Source: Massilia sp. Se16.2.3 (GTDB lineage Bacteria > Pseudomonadota > Gammaproteobacteria > Burkholderiales > Burkholderiaceae_D). Taken from it: 64,000 bases of DNA. The DNA lies in assembly GCF_014171595.1 (NCBI RefSeq), contig NZ_CP050451.1, positions 2,108,001-2,172,000 of the forward strand, read 5' to 3'. The notes under the pieces are model-generated. The model had not been told where the DNA came from. It ran no database searches and saw nothing but the letters and a program-made list of their open reading frames with translations. The position numbers and the translations under genes are program-made. The first letter of the stretch is position 1, and the number at the start of each line of letters is the position of its first letter. Below are positions 48,921 through 63,797 of the stretch, in pieces.

Positions 48921-49859
48921 ATGTCCCAGCTTTCCCTCCTGATCCAGCAATACGGCGTCCTGATCGTCTTCGGCACGGTGCTGCTGGAACAGTTCGGCCT
49001 GCCGATCCCGGCCTTTCCCGTCCTGGTCGTGGCCGGCGCGCTGGCGGTCGATGGCGGCGGCAACTGGCAACTGTCGCTGCTGGCGGTGCTGCTGGCCTGC
49101 CTGATCTGCGACTATTTCTGGTTCCGCGCCGGGCGCTATTACGGCAAGCGCGTGCTGCGCCTGCTGTGCCGCATCTCGCTCTCGCCCGACTCCTGCGTCA
49201 ACCAGACCGAGGACCGTTTCAGGCGCTACGGCGCCAAGTCGCTGCTTGTATCGAAATTCGTCCCCGGCTTCAATACGATTGCCGCGCCGATGTCGGGCGC
49301 GCTCGGCACGGGCACGCGCAGCTTCCTCGGCTTTTCCGCGACCGGCGCGCTGCTGTGGGGCGGCAGCGGTATTGCCGTCGGCGCCGTGTTCCACGACAGC
49401 GTCGACCGCGTGCTGGCCAGCCTGGAAACGATGGGCAGTACCGCGCTGATGGTGCTGGGCGGTTTGCTGGCGCTCTTCGTTGCCTATAAATATGTCGAGC
49501 GCCGCCGCCATCACGCGGCGCTGGGCATCGCCCGCATTGGGGTTGCCGAGCTGATGGACCTGATCGCGGCCGGGCACGATCCGCTCATCATCGATGCCCG
49601 CAGCGCGACGGCCCAGGCACTCGACGCCGCCATTCCCGGCGCGCTCCTGTACAAAGCCTGCCCGCCGGGGCAATGGATGGCGACGCTCGACCGTGAGCGC
49701 CATATCGTCGTCTACTGCAGCTGTCCGGACGACGTCAGCGCCGCCCAGGTCGCGAAGGAATTCCTGGCCAACGGGTTTCACCGGGCGCGGCCGCTGCAGG
49801 GTGGGCTGGATGCGTGGAATGCGCATCGCCAGGCTCAGGGCGAGGTGAGGGTGGCGTAG
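48921..49859 (+). CDS. DedA-family membrane protein fused to a rhodanese domain
   Basis: Residues 1-200 are a DedA (SNARE-associated/VTT) inner-membrane protein: PIPAFPVLVVAGAL, FWFRAGRYYGKRVLRLL and VSKFVPGFNTIAAPMSGALG. Residues 215-310 are a rhodanese domain with Cys266 in VVYCSCPDDVSAA at the active-site position. DedA proteins are implicated in lipid flipping and membrane homeostasis; the rhodanese may carry sulfur or only bind. The ATG at 48921 is preferred, as it opens MSQLSLLIQQYG. The stop TAG is the TAG of the repeat that follows (GCGTAGGGT), so the last codons may have been set by repeat insertion. Intact frame. Confidence 0.92.
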   Translation: MSQLSLLIQQYGVLIVFGTVLLEQFGLPIPAFPVLVVAGALAVDGGGNWQLSLLAVLLACLICDYFWFRAGRYYGKRVLRLLCRISLSPDSCVNQTEDRFRRYGAKSLLVSKFVPGFNTIAAPMSGALGTGTRSFLGFSATGALLWGGSGIAVGAVFHDSVDRVLASLETMGSTALMVLGGLLALFVAYKYVERRRHHAALGIARIGVAELMDLIAAGHDPLIIDARSATAQALDAAIPGALLYKACPPGQWMATLDRERHIVVYCSCPDDVSAAQVAKEFLANGFHRARPLQGGLDAWNAHRQAQGEVRVA

Positions 49860-50093
49860 GGTAGGCGCGGCCGGCGAGGCGGCTCGACCCGGCGAGCTGC
49901 ATCAACGCGGCTTCTTTGCCGCCTACGCGTTCAAACCGCGTACGCGCTCATGCGGCGCAGGGTGCACGCATTTCTCTTTCCTTTCTTGATGTGCGCGGGC
50001 CATGCTGGCTTGGATTGAACGCGTGGGCGGCGCTCACTTTGCCGAAGTGCACATGCTCGGGTGGAGCCGCCCACCCTACGCGTAGCTGTACTA
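49855..50093. repeat. CGTAGGGTGGGC palindromic repeat, full copy
   Basis: The left end GCGTAGGGTAGGCGCGGCC begins in the last codons of the DedA-rhodanese gene. The right end TTGAACGCGTGGGC ... GCCCACCCTACGCG closes at 50093. Between them the inner part contains GCCTACGCGTTCAA, the match to the inner side of other left ends. The whole gap to glk (49860-50214) holds nothing else. Confidence 0.8.
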
Positions 50094-50214
50094 CTTGCGG
50101 TTCCAGCGTGGTTGTCGTGTATGTGCAGCTGGGCTTGTACCTAAACTACAAAATTTCCTTGTAAGTGAGCAAAGAAATCCAGTAAGCTTGGGCATCCCCC
50201 GAATTTTTGCCGCA

Positions 50215-51228
50215 ATGACTGCTTCCCTGCCCGTAACCACTGCCCGCGACGCCGGCGTCTTCGATACTCCCCGCCTGCTGGCCGACATCGGCGGCACCAA
50301 TGCGCGCTTTGCCATCGAGCGCCAGGCTGGGTGTGTCGAAGCGGTACGGGTGCTCGGCTGTGCCGACCATGCGTCGCTGGCGGACGCGATGCGCGCTTAC
50401 CTGGCCGCTCCCGAGGTGGCGGCCTTGGGGGAGGTGCAGCATGCAGCCGTTGCGATCGCCAATCCGGTCGATGGCGATCAGGTGCGCATGACCAACCATC
50501 ACTGGCAGTTCTCGATCGATGCGCTGCGCCAGGAGCTCGGCCTGGCAACCCTGCTGGTGGTGAACGATTTCACGGCGCTGGCGCGCTCCTTGCCGCACCT
50601 GCGCGATGGCGACAAGGTGCAGGTTGGCGGCGGCGCTCCCCGCGCCAGTGCGCCGCTGGGCCTGCTCGGCGCTGGTACCGGCCTGGGCGTTTCAGGGCTG
50701 GTGCCTGCCGGCGCCAGCTGGACCGCCTTGTGCAGCGAAGGCGGCCACGTTACCTTCGCGCCCGCCAATCCCCTTTGAAGTGGCCATCTTGCAATACGCC
50801 TGGACCGAATTCGCGCACGTCTCGGCGGAACGCTTCCTGTCCGGTGCCGGTGTCGAACTGATCTACCGCGCGCTGGCCAATGTGCAGGGCCTTCCGGCCG
50901 CCTCGTTGGCGGCACCGGAGATCTCGCGCCGCGCCCTGGCCGGCGAATGCGCGCTCTCGGGCCAGGTGCTCGACGTCTTCTGCGGGATGCTCGGCACCGT
51001 GGCGGGCAACCTGGCCGTCACGCTCGGCGCCCGGGCGGCGTGTACATCGGCGGCGGCATCGTGCCTCGCCTCGGCGAGCGCTTCGCGCAGTCGCCGTTCC
51101 GCGCGCGCTTCGAACAGAAGGGCCGCTTCTCTTCCTGGCTGGCAGCGGTGCCGACCTACGTGATCACGGCAGAATATCCGGCATTTCTTGGGGTATCGGC
51201 GATTCTGGCGGAAAAACTGTCGTCTTGA
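50215..51228 (+). CDS. glk: Glucokinase, two frame changes
   Basis: ATP-dependent glucokinase of the bacterial Glk family. It starts [14 protein letters not shown] at 50215, then [15 protein letters not shown] (ATP/phosphate site). Further landmarks are [58 protein letters not shown] and, late, [17 protein letters not shown]. The frame changes at the C run 50770-50773 (one C too many) and near 51033-51035 (one G too few). The joined length is about 337 residues, slightly longer than E. coli Glk. Stop at 51226-51228. Confidence 0.9.
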
Positions 51229-51658
51229 CGTCTCGGCCCGAGGCCAATTCCGGCTGCGCCCCTTGCGCAAATGGCCGTTCCCGTGTTTTATCGGTTACAA
51301 TGGTTTGCAGTTGGAAGAAACGATGTCGATTGCCGCCATGGTGCGCCCACGAGCCACGCCTCGAAGCCGCATGCCCGGCCCGCGTTTCGCTTGACTTTCA
51401 CAACGGTTGTCCGCCTGGCACGCAGGCAGCCACGTGGCCGGGTCCTGTCCCGCCACGGTATTGTCGCCCGGCGCGTCCAAGCGCGGGCCACGAATTCCTG
51501 TTTCAACCAGTCGTGGCGTGAGCCGTACCGCGAATCGCGTTCAGATCGCGAGGCCTGCGCCATTGGCGTAGCCGGCGCCGTCCAGGCGTCCGCCGACCGT
51601 CCGCCGGGCGGATAGTTTTATTGAGCTTTTCTTTGGCATCGAGCTGACGACATCGAGA
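51229..51658. other. Unassigned region upstream of scpB
   Basis: 430 bases with no gene I would stand behind. A 23-codon ORF (51323-51394, start MSIAAMVRPRATP) has a poor ribosome site and is not annotated. scpB usually has scpA directly before it, but nothing here resembles scpA. The sequence keeps high GC. Confidence 0.4.
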
Positions 51659-52396
51659 ATGAAGACTGATGAGGCCAAGCGCGTCCTCGAGACCGCCTTG
51701 CTATGCGCGCGCGAGCCGATGACCCTGCACGGCATGAAAAAGCTGTTTGCCGATGTCGATGCGAATGGCCGCCAGCTCGGCGCCGGTGTCGGCTTCGATA
51801 CCCTCAAGCTGCTTCTCGAGGAATTGCGGCACGACTGGCAGGACCGCGGCATCGAGATCGTCAGCCTGGCGTCGGGCTGGCGTTTCCAGAGCCGGCCCGA
51901 GATGAAACCGTATCTCGACCGTATCTCGCCCGAAAAGCCGCCGAAATATTCGCGGGCCACGCTCGAGACGCTGGCGATCATCGCCTACCGCCAGCCCGTC
52001 ACGCGCGGTGACATCGAGGAAATCCGCGGCGTCGCAGTGAACTCGCAGACCATCAAGCTGCTCGAAGACCGTGGCTGGATCGATGTCGTCGGCCACCGCG
52101 AAGTGGTCGGCAGGCCCGCCCTGCTGGGCACGACGAAGCAATTCCTGGACGACCTCGGTCTTGCGTCGCTCGGGCAATTGCCGCCGCTCGACAGCATTGC
52201 CGATGCCCAGGACGGACGCAGCCTGGAGGCGCTGGAAGCGGCGCTGCAACAGAATTTTGAGAAGGCGGATGCCAGCGCGGCCGCCGATGACGAACACCTT
52301 ACTTCACCCGTTGAAGTTCCGATTCATGACCCTCAACCGGACTCAAGCTCGGTACCCGGTCAGCACAACAACGAAACGAATGATGAATCCAACTGA
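51659..52396 (+). CDS. scpB: Chromosome segregation and condensation protein ScpB
   Basis: ScpB is a winged-helix partner of ScpA and SMC in the bacterial condensin complex. The protein has 245 residues: two wHTH parts ([49 protein letters not shown]) and a C-terminal acidic tail ([14 protein letters not shown] to NNETNDESN) typical for this group. [18 protein letters not shown] is the strongest family motif. The start at 51659 is the only good one. Its last codons overlap the rluB start, so the two are coupled. scpA is not in the window. Intact frame. Confidence 0.95.
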   Translation: MKTDEAKRVLETALLCAREPMTLHGMKKLFADVDANGRQLGAGVGFDTLKLLLEELRHDWQDRGIEIVSLASGWRFQSRPEMKPYLDRISPEKPPKYSRATLETLAIIAYRQPVTRGDIEEIRGVAVNSQTIKLLEDRGWIDVVGHREVVGRPALLGTTKQFLDDLGLASLGQLPPLDSIADAQDGRSLEALEAALQQNFEKADASAAADDEHLTSPVEVPIHDPQPDSSSVPGQHNNETNDESN

Positions 52397-54340
52397 CACC
52401 ACCGAGACCAACCCTGCCGCTGCGGGCCCGGAGGACGCGGCCAAGCCGAAGCGCCGCACCCGTGCGGCCTCCGCGGTCAAGGACGCCGCACCTGCTGTCG
52501 CTGCCGATGCTGCACCGGCCGAGAAGCCGAAGCGCCGCAGCAAGGCCGCCGCTGCCGTGAGCGAAGTCCCTGACGCCGCGCCAGCTGCCGAGCCGGCCGC
52601 GCCGGCGCGCAAAGCCGCGCGCGAGCAAAGGCCAGGGCCGTCGCTGCGGTCGATAGCCCGGCCGCAGCGCCGGCCCCGGCCACTGCGCCCGCAGCCGAGG
52701 CGGGTGAAGCCGGCGAGGCGCCGCGCCGGGATGCGAGCCAGCGCAAGCCGCGCGGCCCGCGCCAGATGCGCGAGCAGCGTGCCGGGCGCGAAGCGCGCCA
52801 GCCGCAGCCTGTGGCCGCAGCCGACGCTGTTGCCGAAGCGGCCCCCGAGTCGATCGAGGCAGCCGGCCAGCCGCAGGACGCGCGCCGCGAGCCGCGTCAG
52901 GGCAAGGGCACAGGGAAGAATCAGAAGGGTGGCCAGAAGAATGCTGCGGGTGCGGGCCAGCAGGGCCAGCAGGGCCAGCAGGGTAACCGCGGCCAACAGG
53001 GGCAGGCTGGCGGCAAGGCCGGCAAGGGCGGCGACCGGGCACAGAACGGCAAAACGCGGCCAGGCAAGGCGAACGACGCCGATGCCGTGTTCTCCTTTGT
53101 CACCTCCGATGCCTTCGATGCCAACGACGGCGGCCGGGGCCAGCAGAAGGCCAGGCCGGCCCGCCGCGACCTGACCGCGGACGACGACGCGCCCAAGCTG
53201 CACAAGGTGCTGGCCGAAGCCGGTCTCGGTTCGCGCCGCGACATGGAAGAACTGATAGTCGCCGGCCGCGTGTCGGTGAACGGCGAGCCGGCCCATATCG
53301 GCCAGCGCATCCTGCCGACCGATGCCGTGCGCATCAACGGCAAGCTGATCCAGCGCAAGGTGAACAACAACAAGCCGCCGCGCGTGCTGGTGTACCACAA
53401 GCCGGCCGGCGAGATCGTCAGCCATGACGATCCGGAAGGCCGCCCGTCGGTGTTCGACCGCCTGCCGACCATGAAGACCGGCAAATGGCTGGCCGTTGGC
53501 CGCCTCGACTTCAATACCGAGGGCCTGCTGCTGTTCACCACCTCGGGTGACCTGGCGAACCGCCTGATGCACCCGCGCTACAACATCGACCGCGAATACG
53601 CCGTGCGCACGCTGGGCGAGCTGGAAGAGGGCATGCGCCAGAAGCTGCTGGCCGGTGTCGATCTCGACGACGGCAAGGCGGCCTTCACCAAGATCGTCGA
53701 TGGCGGTGGCGAAGGCATCAACAAGTGGTATCGCGTGGTCATCGGCGAAGGCCGCAACCGCGAAGTGCGCCGCATGTTCGAAGCGGTGGGCCTGACGGTG
53801 TCACGCCTGATCCGTACCCGCTATGGCGCGATGACGCTGCCTTCCGGCCTGAAGCGCGGCCGTTGGGAAGAGCTGGAAGAAAACGACGTGCGCAACTTCA
53901 TGACGGCCTTCGGCATCGAGAAGAAGGGCGGCGACGCGGGCCAGGGCGCAGGCAAGGGCAAGGGCGCCAAGGGGCAGGGCAAGGGGCAGGATGATGCGCG
54001 CCGCTCCGACGGCAACCGCATCGACCGCGCCGACGCCAACCGCAACGTCGATCCATACGGCCCGCCGGTGGCACGCGTCGGTGCGCCGCCGCGTGCCGGT
54101 GCGGCGCCTGCCGGCCGTCCGACGGGCGGCAAGGGCCGTGGCGCCAATGCCGGCGGCTTCGGCGGCGCTGCATCCGGCCGTCCGGGTAGCGGTGGCAATG
54201 GCGGCAGCAGCCGTCCGCGCCAGCCCGATCCGCTGCAGACCACGTTCGGCTTTGCCGGCACCGGTGGCGGTGGACGTCGTGGCGGCCAGGGTCCGCGCGG
54301 TTCGGAGCATGGCCTGCCACGTCGCGGACGTCGGGGTTAA
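52380..54340 (+). CDS. rluB: 23S rRNA pseudouridine synthase RluB, low-complexity ends, one frame change
   Basis: Makes pseudouridine at position 2605 of 23S rRNA. It starts ATG-ATG at 52380 within the end of scpB. The first 260 residues are an Ala/Lys/Arg/Gln-rich disordered tail, split near 52615-52625 by a frame change. The S4 domain follows ([26 protein letters not shown]), then the catalytic domain with [15 protein letters not shown], where the Asp in LDFNTEG is the catalytic one, and [16 protein letters not shown]. The last 135 residues are a Gly/Ala/Arg-rich tail. Long basic tails on both sides of RluB are common in Burkholderiales and probably bind RNA. Stop at 54340. Confidence 0.93.
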
Positions 54341-54358
54341 GCATCTGCCTTGGCTTCG

Positions 54359-54453
54359 CGTAGGGTGGGCACCTGTGCCCACGCGGTCACCCGGCGTGCA
54401 CCGTCGCTGGTGCTCGAATGGATGACAGCGTGGGCATGAATGCCCACCCTACG
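54359..54453. repeat. CGTAGGGTGGGC palindromic repeat, short full copy
   Basis: CGTAGGGTGGGCAC...GTGCCCACGCG at 54359-54385 and CGTGGGCATGAATGCCCACCCTACG at 54429-54453 are the two mirror ends, 43 bases apart. This is the shortest complete copy in the window and shows the design best. Confidence 0.85.
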
Positions 54454-54560
54454 TTTGTCGCGTTTGCTGCTTGAAGTTCGGAGAAGCAGCCTCATTTGGG
54501 ATTGCCTGGCCACAGTGCGTGTCCGTGCTGATGACGGTTCCGCAGATCGAAGGGTGATGC

Positions 54561-54588
54561 CGCGTGGAGTCGGGACTCCACCCTACGG
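54561..54588. repeat. Right-end half copy of the CGTAGGGTGGGC repeat
   Basis: CGCGTGGAGTC paired with GACTCCACCCTACGG. An isolated right end about 110 bases after the previous copy. Confidence 0.65.
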
Positions 54589-54709
54589 TTTCCGGGCCAG
54601 TTCAGTGGGTGTTGCCGGCTCTACCATGCTCCCCGCATACCTGCCACACCGTTGCCGCCATGCCATCGTGCGCGCCTGTTGTTTGCGCGTTTATATAATG
54701 GTATGGCGA

Positions 54710-54738
54710 TTGCAGCATGCCCCGGAACAGGATATAAT
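54710..54738 (+). promoter_or_regulatory. Promoter of the rimP-nusA-infB operon
   Basis: TTGCAG at 54710-54715, a 17-base spacer and a perfect TATAAT at 54733-54738. A second TATAAT lies at 54694-54699. Start of transcription near 54745, giving a 130-base leader before rimP. Confidence 0.7.
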
Positions 54739-54811
54739 TTGCAGCCTAATCAAAGTTCTTCCCAATGTGTGTCTTGGTGCAAGTGCTTTCATCTGGTTGG
54801 GTTGTGAATAC

Positions 54812-54842
54812 AAAAAGATGGGCAGATGCCCATTTTTTTTTT
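54812..54842 (+). terminator. Terminator-like hairpin in the rimP leader
   Basis: ATGGGC-AGAT-GCCCAT, extended by an A run on the left and ten T on the right. It lies between the promoter at 54710 and the rimP start at 54875, so it is either a conditional attenuator of the operon or the end of a roughly 97-base separate RNA. A rimP leader that ends in a terminator is known as an Rfam motif in other proteobacteria. Confidence 0.75.
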
Positions 54843-54874
54843 GGTAAAACGTTTTAAAGCCCTGGAGAAGTATC

Positions 54875-56925
<2,051 letters not shown>

Positions 56926-56971
56926 TTTGCAAATCTTTATCATCTCCGCGACACATAGAAAAGAGGACTGA

Positions 56972-59790
<2,819 letters not shown>

Positions 59791-59811
59791 TTCGCGTCGC
59801 GGCCTAGAAAG

Positions 59812-59852
59812 CGCCATCTGCCGGGCCCAGCCCAGCCGATGGCGTTTTTTTT
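59812..59852 (+). terminator. Intrinsic terminator after infB
   Basis: CGCCATC pairs with GATGGCG around a 19-base G/C-rich loop, followed by eight T. It separates infB from rbfA-truB, unlike in species where all are one operon. Confidence 0.85.
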
Positions 59853-60005
59853 GTAGGGTAGGCGGGTTCCCCGCCTATGCGTTCACACAAGGCCTGACAT
59901 GTCTGCGCGGATGATCTTGGCACCGTTTAAACAACGGTTCACATACCTGTGCCTGTGATCTCGCCCGGATTGAACGCGTGGGCGGGAAACCCGCCCACCC
60001 TACGG
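59853..60005. repeat. CGTAGGGTGGGC palindromic repeat, full copy
   Basis: Begins straight after the terminator T run: GTAGGGTAGGCGGG...CCCGCCTATGCGTTCA (59853-59885). The right end TTGAACGCGTGGGC...GCCCACCCTACG closes near 60004. The rest of 59791-60091 holds only the rbfA leader. Confidence 0.83.
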
Positions 60006-60091
60006 TCCTCCGCTTTACCGAATGGCTGTTCGTGGCGCCGGCCACCACCCGATAGATGTACCATCGTTAGAAAAAAAGCTTACATATCACC

Positions 60092-60550
60092 ATGGCAAAA
60101 CACAGCAAAACCATTCCCCAGCGCGGCCTGCGCGTGGCCGACCAGATCCAGAAGGACTTGTCGGAACTGATCGCCTTCGAACTGAAGGATCCGCGCGTCG
60201 GCATGGTGACGCTCACCGAAGTGCAGCTCACGCCCGACTACGCGCACGCCAAGATCTACTTCACCCTGCTCAAAGACAGCAAGGAAGAGGTCAAGCAGAC
60301 CCTCGAAGGTTTGTCGAAAGCGGCGGGCTACCTGCGCAACATGCTGGGCAAGCGCCTGCACATCCACACGCTGCCCCAGCTGCACTTCGTGCACGACACC
60401 TCCACTTCGCGCGGCCTGCAGATGTCGGCCCTGATCGACCAGGCGAACGCCGTGCGCGCGGCCGATTTCGAGGCGGATGAAGCGGGCGCAGGCGGAAGCG
60501 CGAAGGAGAACGTCGACACGGACGCAGCCGCCAAGGCGAAATCAGAGTGA
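60092..60550 (+). CDS. rbfA: 30S ribosome-binding factor RbfA
   Basis: Late assembly factor of the 30S subunit, KH-like fold. The protein has 152 residues; [27 protein letters not shown] is split by domain features typical for RbfA ([44 protein letters not shown]). The C-terminal 25 residues are Ala/Asp/Glu-rich and may be disordered. It starts at ATG (60092) after a repeat and overlaps truB by four bases (GTGA). Intact frame. Confidence 0.96.
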   Translation: MAKHSKTIPQRGLRVADQIQKDLSELIAFELKDPRVGMVTLTEVQLTPDYAHAKIYFTLLKDSKEEVKQTLEGLSKAAGYLRNMLGKRLHIHTLPQLHFVHDTSTSRGLQMSALIDQANAVRAADFEADEAGAGGSAKENVDTDAAAKAKSE

Positions 60551-61464
60551 ACGCTCGCCCGCCCAGAAAGCCGCGCGACCTCGTCGACGGCGTGCTCCTG
60601 CTCGACAAGCCGGTGGGCCTGTCCTCGAACGATGCGCTCATCAAGGCCAAGCGCGTGATGAACGCGAAGAAGGCAGGGCATACCGGCACGCTGGACCCGT
60701 TTGCCACCGGCCTGTTGCCGCTGTGCTTTGGCGAGGCGACCAAGTTCTCGCAAGACCTGCTGGAAGCGGACAAGACCTACGAGGCCACGGTCCACCTCGG
60801 CATCATGACGAACACGGGCGACACCGAAGGCGAAGCCATCGAGACGCGCGAGGTCGAGGTGACGGTCGAGCAGATCGAGGCGGCGCTGGCACGCTTTCGC
60901 GGTCCCATCCTGCAGGTGCCGCCGATGTACTCGGCCCTGAAGCGCGACGGCAAGGCCTATTACGAATACGCCCGCGAAGGCATCACGCTCGAACGCGAAG
61001 CACGGCCGGTCACCATCCACGGCCTCGAGCTGATCGATTACGCGGCGCCGATGCTGAAGATCCGCGTTACCTGCAGCAAGGGGACCTATGTGCGCGTGCT
61101 GGGCGAAGACATCGGCGCGGCCCTCGGTTGCGGTGCGCACCTGAACGCGCTGCGCCGCATCCAGGTTGGCGCGCTGACCACGGAGCGCATGATCACGCTG
61201 GAAGAGCTGCAGGCGCATGCCGCTCCGCTATCGCTGCTGGCACCGGTGGACGCCTTGCTGTCCACCTTCCCGTCGGTGGAGCTGAGCCCGGAACTGGCGA
61301 AGCGCTTCCTGAACGGCCAGCGCCTGGCGCTGGGCAAGGAAGCAGTACAGGTGCCTGCCGAGCTCGGCCGCGTGCGCGTGTACGCCGACGGAAAACTGCT
61401 GGGCACGGCGAACTTGCAGGAATATGCCATCCTGGCGCCGGAACGGCTGATCGCCGCTTCGTAG
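60547..61464 (+). CDS. truB: tRNA pseudouridine(55) synthase TruB
   Basis: Makes pseudouridine 55 in the T loop of tRNA. The protein has 305 residues, starting on GTG at 60547, four bases inside rbf[21 protein letters not shown] is the N-terminal motif and Asp50 in [16 protein letters not shown] is the catalytic residue. [26 protein letters not shown] carries the RNA-binding part; a small PUA-like C-terminal part follows. The stop TAG is formed by the first bases of the repeat that follows (TCGTAGGGT). Intact frame. Confidence 0.97.
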   Translation: MNARPPRKPRDLVDGVLLLDKPVGLSSNDALIKAKRVMNAKKAGHTGTLDPFATGLLPLCFGEATKFSQDLLEADKTYEATVHLGIMTNTGDTEGEAIETREVEVTVEQIEAALARFRGPILQVPPMYSALKRDGKAYYEYAREGITLEREARPVTIHGLELIDYAAPMLKIRVTCSKGTYVRVLGEDIGAALGCGAHLNALRRIQVGALTTERMITLEELQAHAAPLSLLAPVDALLSTFPSVELSPELAKRFLNGQRLALGKEAVQVPAELGRVRVYADGKLLGTANLQEYAILAPERLIAAS

Positions 61465-61492
61465 GGTAGGGCCGCCCAGGCCCTACCCTGCG
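61460..61492. repeat. Compact hairpin copy of the CGTAGGGTGGGC repeat
   Basis: CGTAGGGTAGGGCC GCCCA GGCCCTACCCTGCG: one long hairpin, both arms near-perfect. It begins with the stop codon of truB. Only one end of the usual pair is present. A possible -10 (TATACT, 61614-61619) for typA follows in the same gap. Confidence 0.75.
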
Positions 61493-61696
61493 TCCTGCTG
61501 CAAACGTTCCGAAGACCCTGGTCAAAAACCGCCGAAACCGGCACAAAACCGTTAGAAGCTCAGCAAGCCATTGAAAATGCGGGCCTTTTCCATAAAAGCG
61601 CGCATTAACCTGCTATACTAGTCGGTTTCCGAAATTGGCAGCATCGGACACATCCGCGAGTTCATCCGCACATCACGCAAATCACGCTGAAAATAC

Positions 61697-63529
61697 ATGT
61701 CAAATACCAAACGCGCAATTCGTAATATTGCAATCATCGCCCACGTTGACCACGGCAAGACCACCCTGGTCGACCAGCTGCTCCGTCAGTCGGGAACCTT
61801 CCGTGAAAACCAGGCGGTGGATACCCGCGTGATGGACTCGAACGACCTCGAAAAAGAACGCGGCATTACGATTCTGTCGAAGAATTGCGCGGTCGAGTAC
61901 GAAGGCACCCACATCAACATCGTCGATACCCCCGGCCACGCCGACTTCGGCGGTGAGGTCGAGCGCGTGCTGTCGATGGTCGACTCGGTGCTGCTGCTGG
62001 TCGATGCGCAGGAAGGCCCGATGCCGCAGACCCGTTTCGTGACCCGCAAGGCGCTGGCCCTGGGCCTGAAGCCCATCGTCGTCGTCAACAAGGTCGACCG
62101 TCCGGGCGCGCGCGCCGACTGGGCCATCAACCAGACCTTCGAACTGTTCGACAAGCTCGGCGCCAACGACGAGCAGCTGGACTTCCCGATCGTCTACGCC
62201 TCGGGCCTGAACGGCTACGCCGGCCTGACCGAAGACGTGCGCGACGGCGACATGAAGCCGCTGTTCGACGCCATCCTGCAACACGTGCCGGTCCGTGACG
62301 ACAATCCGGAAGGCCCGCTGCAGATGCAGATCACCTCGCTGGACTACTCGTCCTACGTCGGCAAGATCGGCATTGGCCGCGTCAACCGCGGTACCGTCAA
62401 GACCGGCCAGGACGTCATCGTCATGAACGGCCCGGACGGCACCCCGATCAAGGGCCGCATCAACCAGGTGCTGAACTTCAAGGGCCTGGAGCGCGTGCTG
62501 GTCGACTCGGCCGTCGCCGGCGACATCTGCCTGATCAACGGTATCGAAGAAATCGGCATCGGTTCGACCATCTGCGCACCGGACACCCCGGAAGCGCTGC
62601 CGATGCTGACTGTCGACGAACCGACCCTGACCATGAACTTCATGGTCAACAACTCGCCGCTGGCCGGCCGCGAAGGCAAGTTCGTCACCAGCCGCCAGCT
62701 GCGCGAACGCCTCGAGCGCGAACTGAAAGCCAACGTCGCGCTGCGTGTCTCGCCGACCGACGACGACACCACCTTCGAAGTCTCGGGCCGCGGCGAGCTG
62801 CACCTGACGATTTTGCTGGAAAACATGCGTCGCGAAGGCTTCGAGCTGGCCGTGTCGCGTCCGCGCGTGGTCTACAAGATGGTCGATGGCGTGCGCCATG
62901 AGCCGTACGAAAACCTGACCGTCGACGTCGAGGAAGTCAACCAGGGCGGCGTGATGGAAGAACTGGGCCGCCGCCGTGGCGACCTGCAGAACATGGAATC
63001 GGACGGCAAGGGCCGCGTGCGCCTCGAATACCTGATCCCGGCCCGTGGCCTGATCGGCTTCCAGGGCGAGTTCATGACCCTGACCCGCGGCACCGGCCTG
63101 ATGAGCCACGTGTTCCACGAGTACGCACCGGTGGACAACAGCCGTGGCGAAATGGCCGGCCGTCGCAACGGCGTGCTGATCTCGCAGGATGACGGCGCCG
63201 CCGTTGCCTACGCGATCTGGAAGCTGCAGGACCGCGGCCGCATGTTCGTGTCGCACAACGACCCGGTGTACGAAGGCATGATCATCGGCATCCACTCGCG
63301 CGACAACGACCTGGTCGTCAACCCGATCAAGGGCAAGCAGCTGACCAACGTGCGCTCGTCGGGTACCGACGAAGCCGTGCGCCTGGTGCCGCCGATCCAG
63401 ATGTCGCTGGAATACGCCGTCGAGTTCATCGAGGACGACGAACTGGTCGAGATCACGCCGAAGTCGATCCGCCTGCGCAAGCGTTACCTGAAAGAGCACG
63501 AGCGCAAGAAGGCTTCGCGCGAAGCGTAA
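61697..63529 (+). CDS. typA: Ribosome-associated GTPase TypA/BipA
   Basis: Translational GTPase that binds the ribosome and assists 50S assembly, mostly under stress or at low temperature. The protein has 610 residues. G1 is [12 protein letters not shown], the switch region [11 protein letters not shown]3 DTPGHADF and G4 [11 protein letters not shown]-like domains III and V follow ([26 protein letters not shown]), and then the C-terminal domain special to TypA ([32 protein letters not shown]). Closed by a terminator. Intact frame. Confidence 0.98.
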   Translation: MSNTKRAIRNIAIIAHVDHGKTTLVDQLLRQSGTFRENQAVDTRVMDSNDLEKERGITILSKNCAVEYEGTHINIVDTPGHADFGGEVERVLSMVDSVLLLVDAQEGPMPQTRFVTRKALALGLKPIVVVNKVDRPGARADWAINQTFELFDKLGANDEQLDFPIVYASGLNGYAGLTEDVRDGDMKPLFDAILQHVPVRDDNPEGPLQMQITSLDYSSYVGKIGIGRVNRGTVKTGQDVIVMNGPDGTPIKGRINQVLNFKGLERVLVDSAVAGDICLINGIEEIGIGSTICAPDTPEALPMLTVDEPTLTMNFMVNNSPLAGREGKFVTSRQLRERLERELKANVALRVSPTDDDTTFEVSGRGELHLTILLENMRREGFELAVSRPRVVYKMVDGVRHEPYENLTVDVEEVNQGGVMEELGRRRGDLQNMESDGKGRVRLEYLIPARGLIGFQGEFMTLTRGTGLMSHVFHEYAPVDNSRGEMAGRRNGVLISQDDGAAVAYAIWKLQDRGRMFVSHNDPVYEGMIIGIHSRDNDLVVNPIKGKQLTNVRSSGTDEAVRLVPPIQMSLEYAVEFIEDDELVEITPKSIRLRKRYLKEHERKKASREA

Positions 63530-63560
63530 TGCACTGCGGGATGTTACGTCCCGCGTGTTG

Positions 63561-63606
63561 AAAAGCCGCTGTCACCGCATGCGAATGCGGGGCAGCGGTT
63601 TTTTTA
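63561..63606 (+). terminator. Intrinsic terminator of typA
   Basis: CCGCTG with CAGCGG as outer stem and CCGCAT-GCGA-ATGCGG as inner stem, followed by seven T. Confidence 0.88.
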
Positions 63607-63623
63607 TGTTAGCGGCGGTGCAC

Positions 63624-63757
63624 TGTAGGGTGGGCTTCGCATTGAAGCCCTCGGCTTCAATGCCCCACGCGGTAGAGCGTTCATGCACCCCCAGCAGCAT
63701 TTTGACGTAGCGGTATGCATGAGTACAACCGCGTGGGCACGGAGTGCCCGCCCTACG
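63624..63757. repeat. CGTAGGGTGGGC palindromic repeat, full copy
   Basis: The left end TGTAGGGTGGGCTTCG has an internal TTGAAGCC/GGCTTCAA hairpin and closes with GCCCCACGCGG. The right end CGCGTGGGCACGGAGTGCCCGCCCTACG is at 63730-63757. It lies between typA and the ABC exporter gene. Confidence 0.8.
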
Positions 63758-63797
63758 ACGTGTGCGCCGTTCTGGCCGAGCTTGCTAAGATTGGCTC

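Noticed and set aside
51323..51394. A 23-codon ORF upstream of scpB as leader peptide
   Set aside because: Poor ribosome site, no terminator or competing hairpins, and no codon bias for any amino acid.
54341..54874. metY/tRNA gene ahead of rimP as in E. coli
   Set aside because: No cloverleaf or CCA end can be drawn; the stretch holds repeats, a promoter and the leader hairpin.
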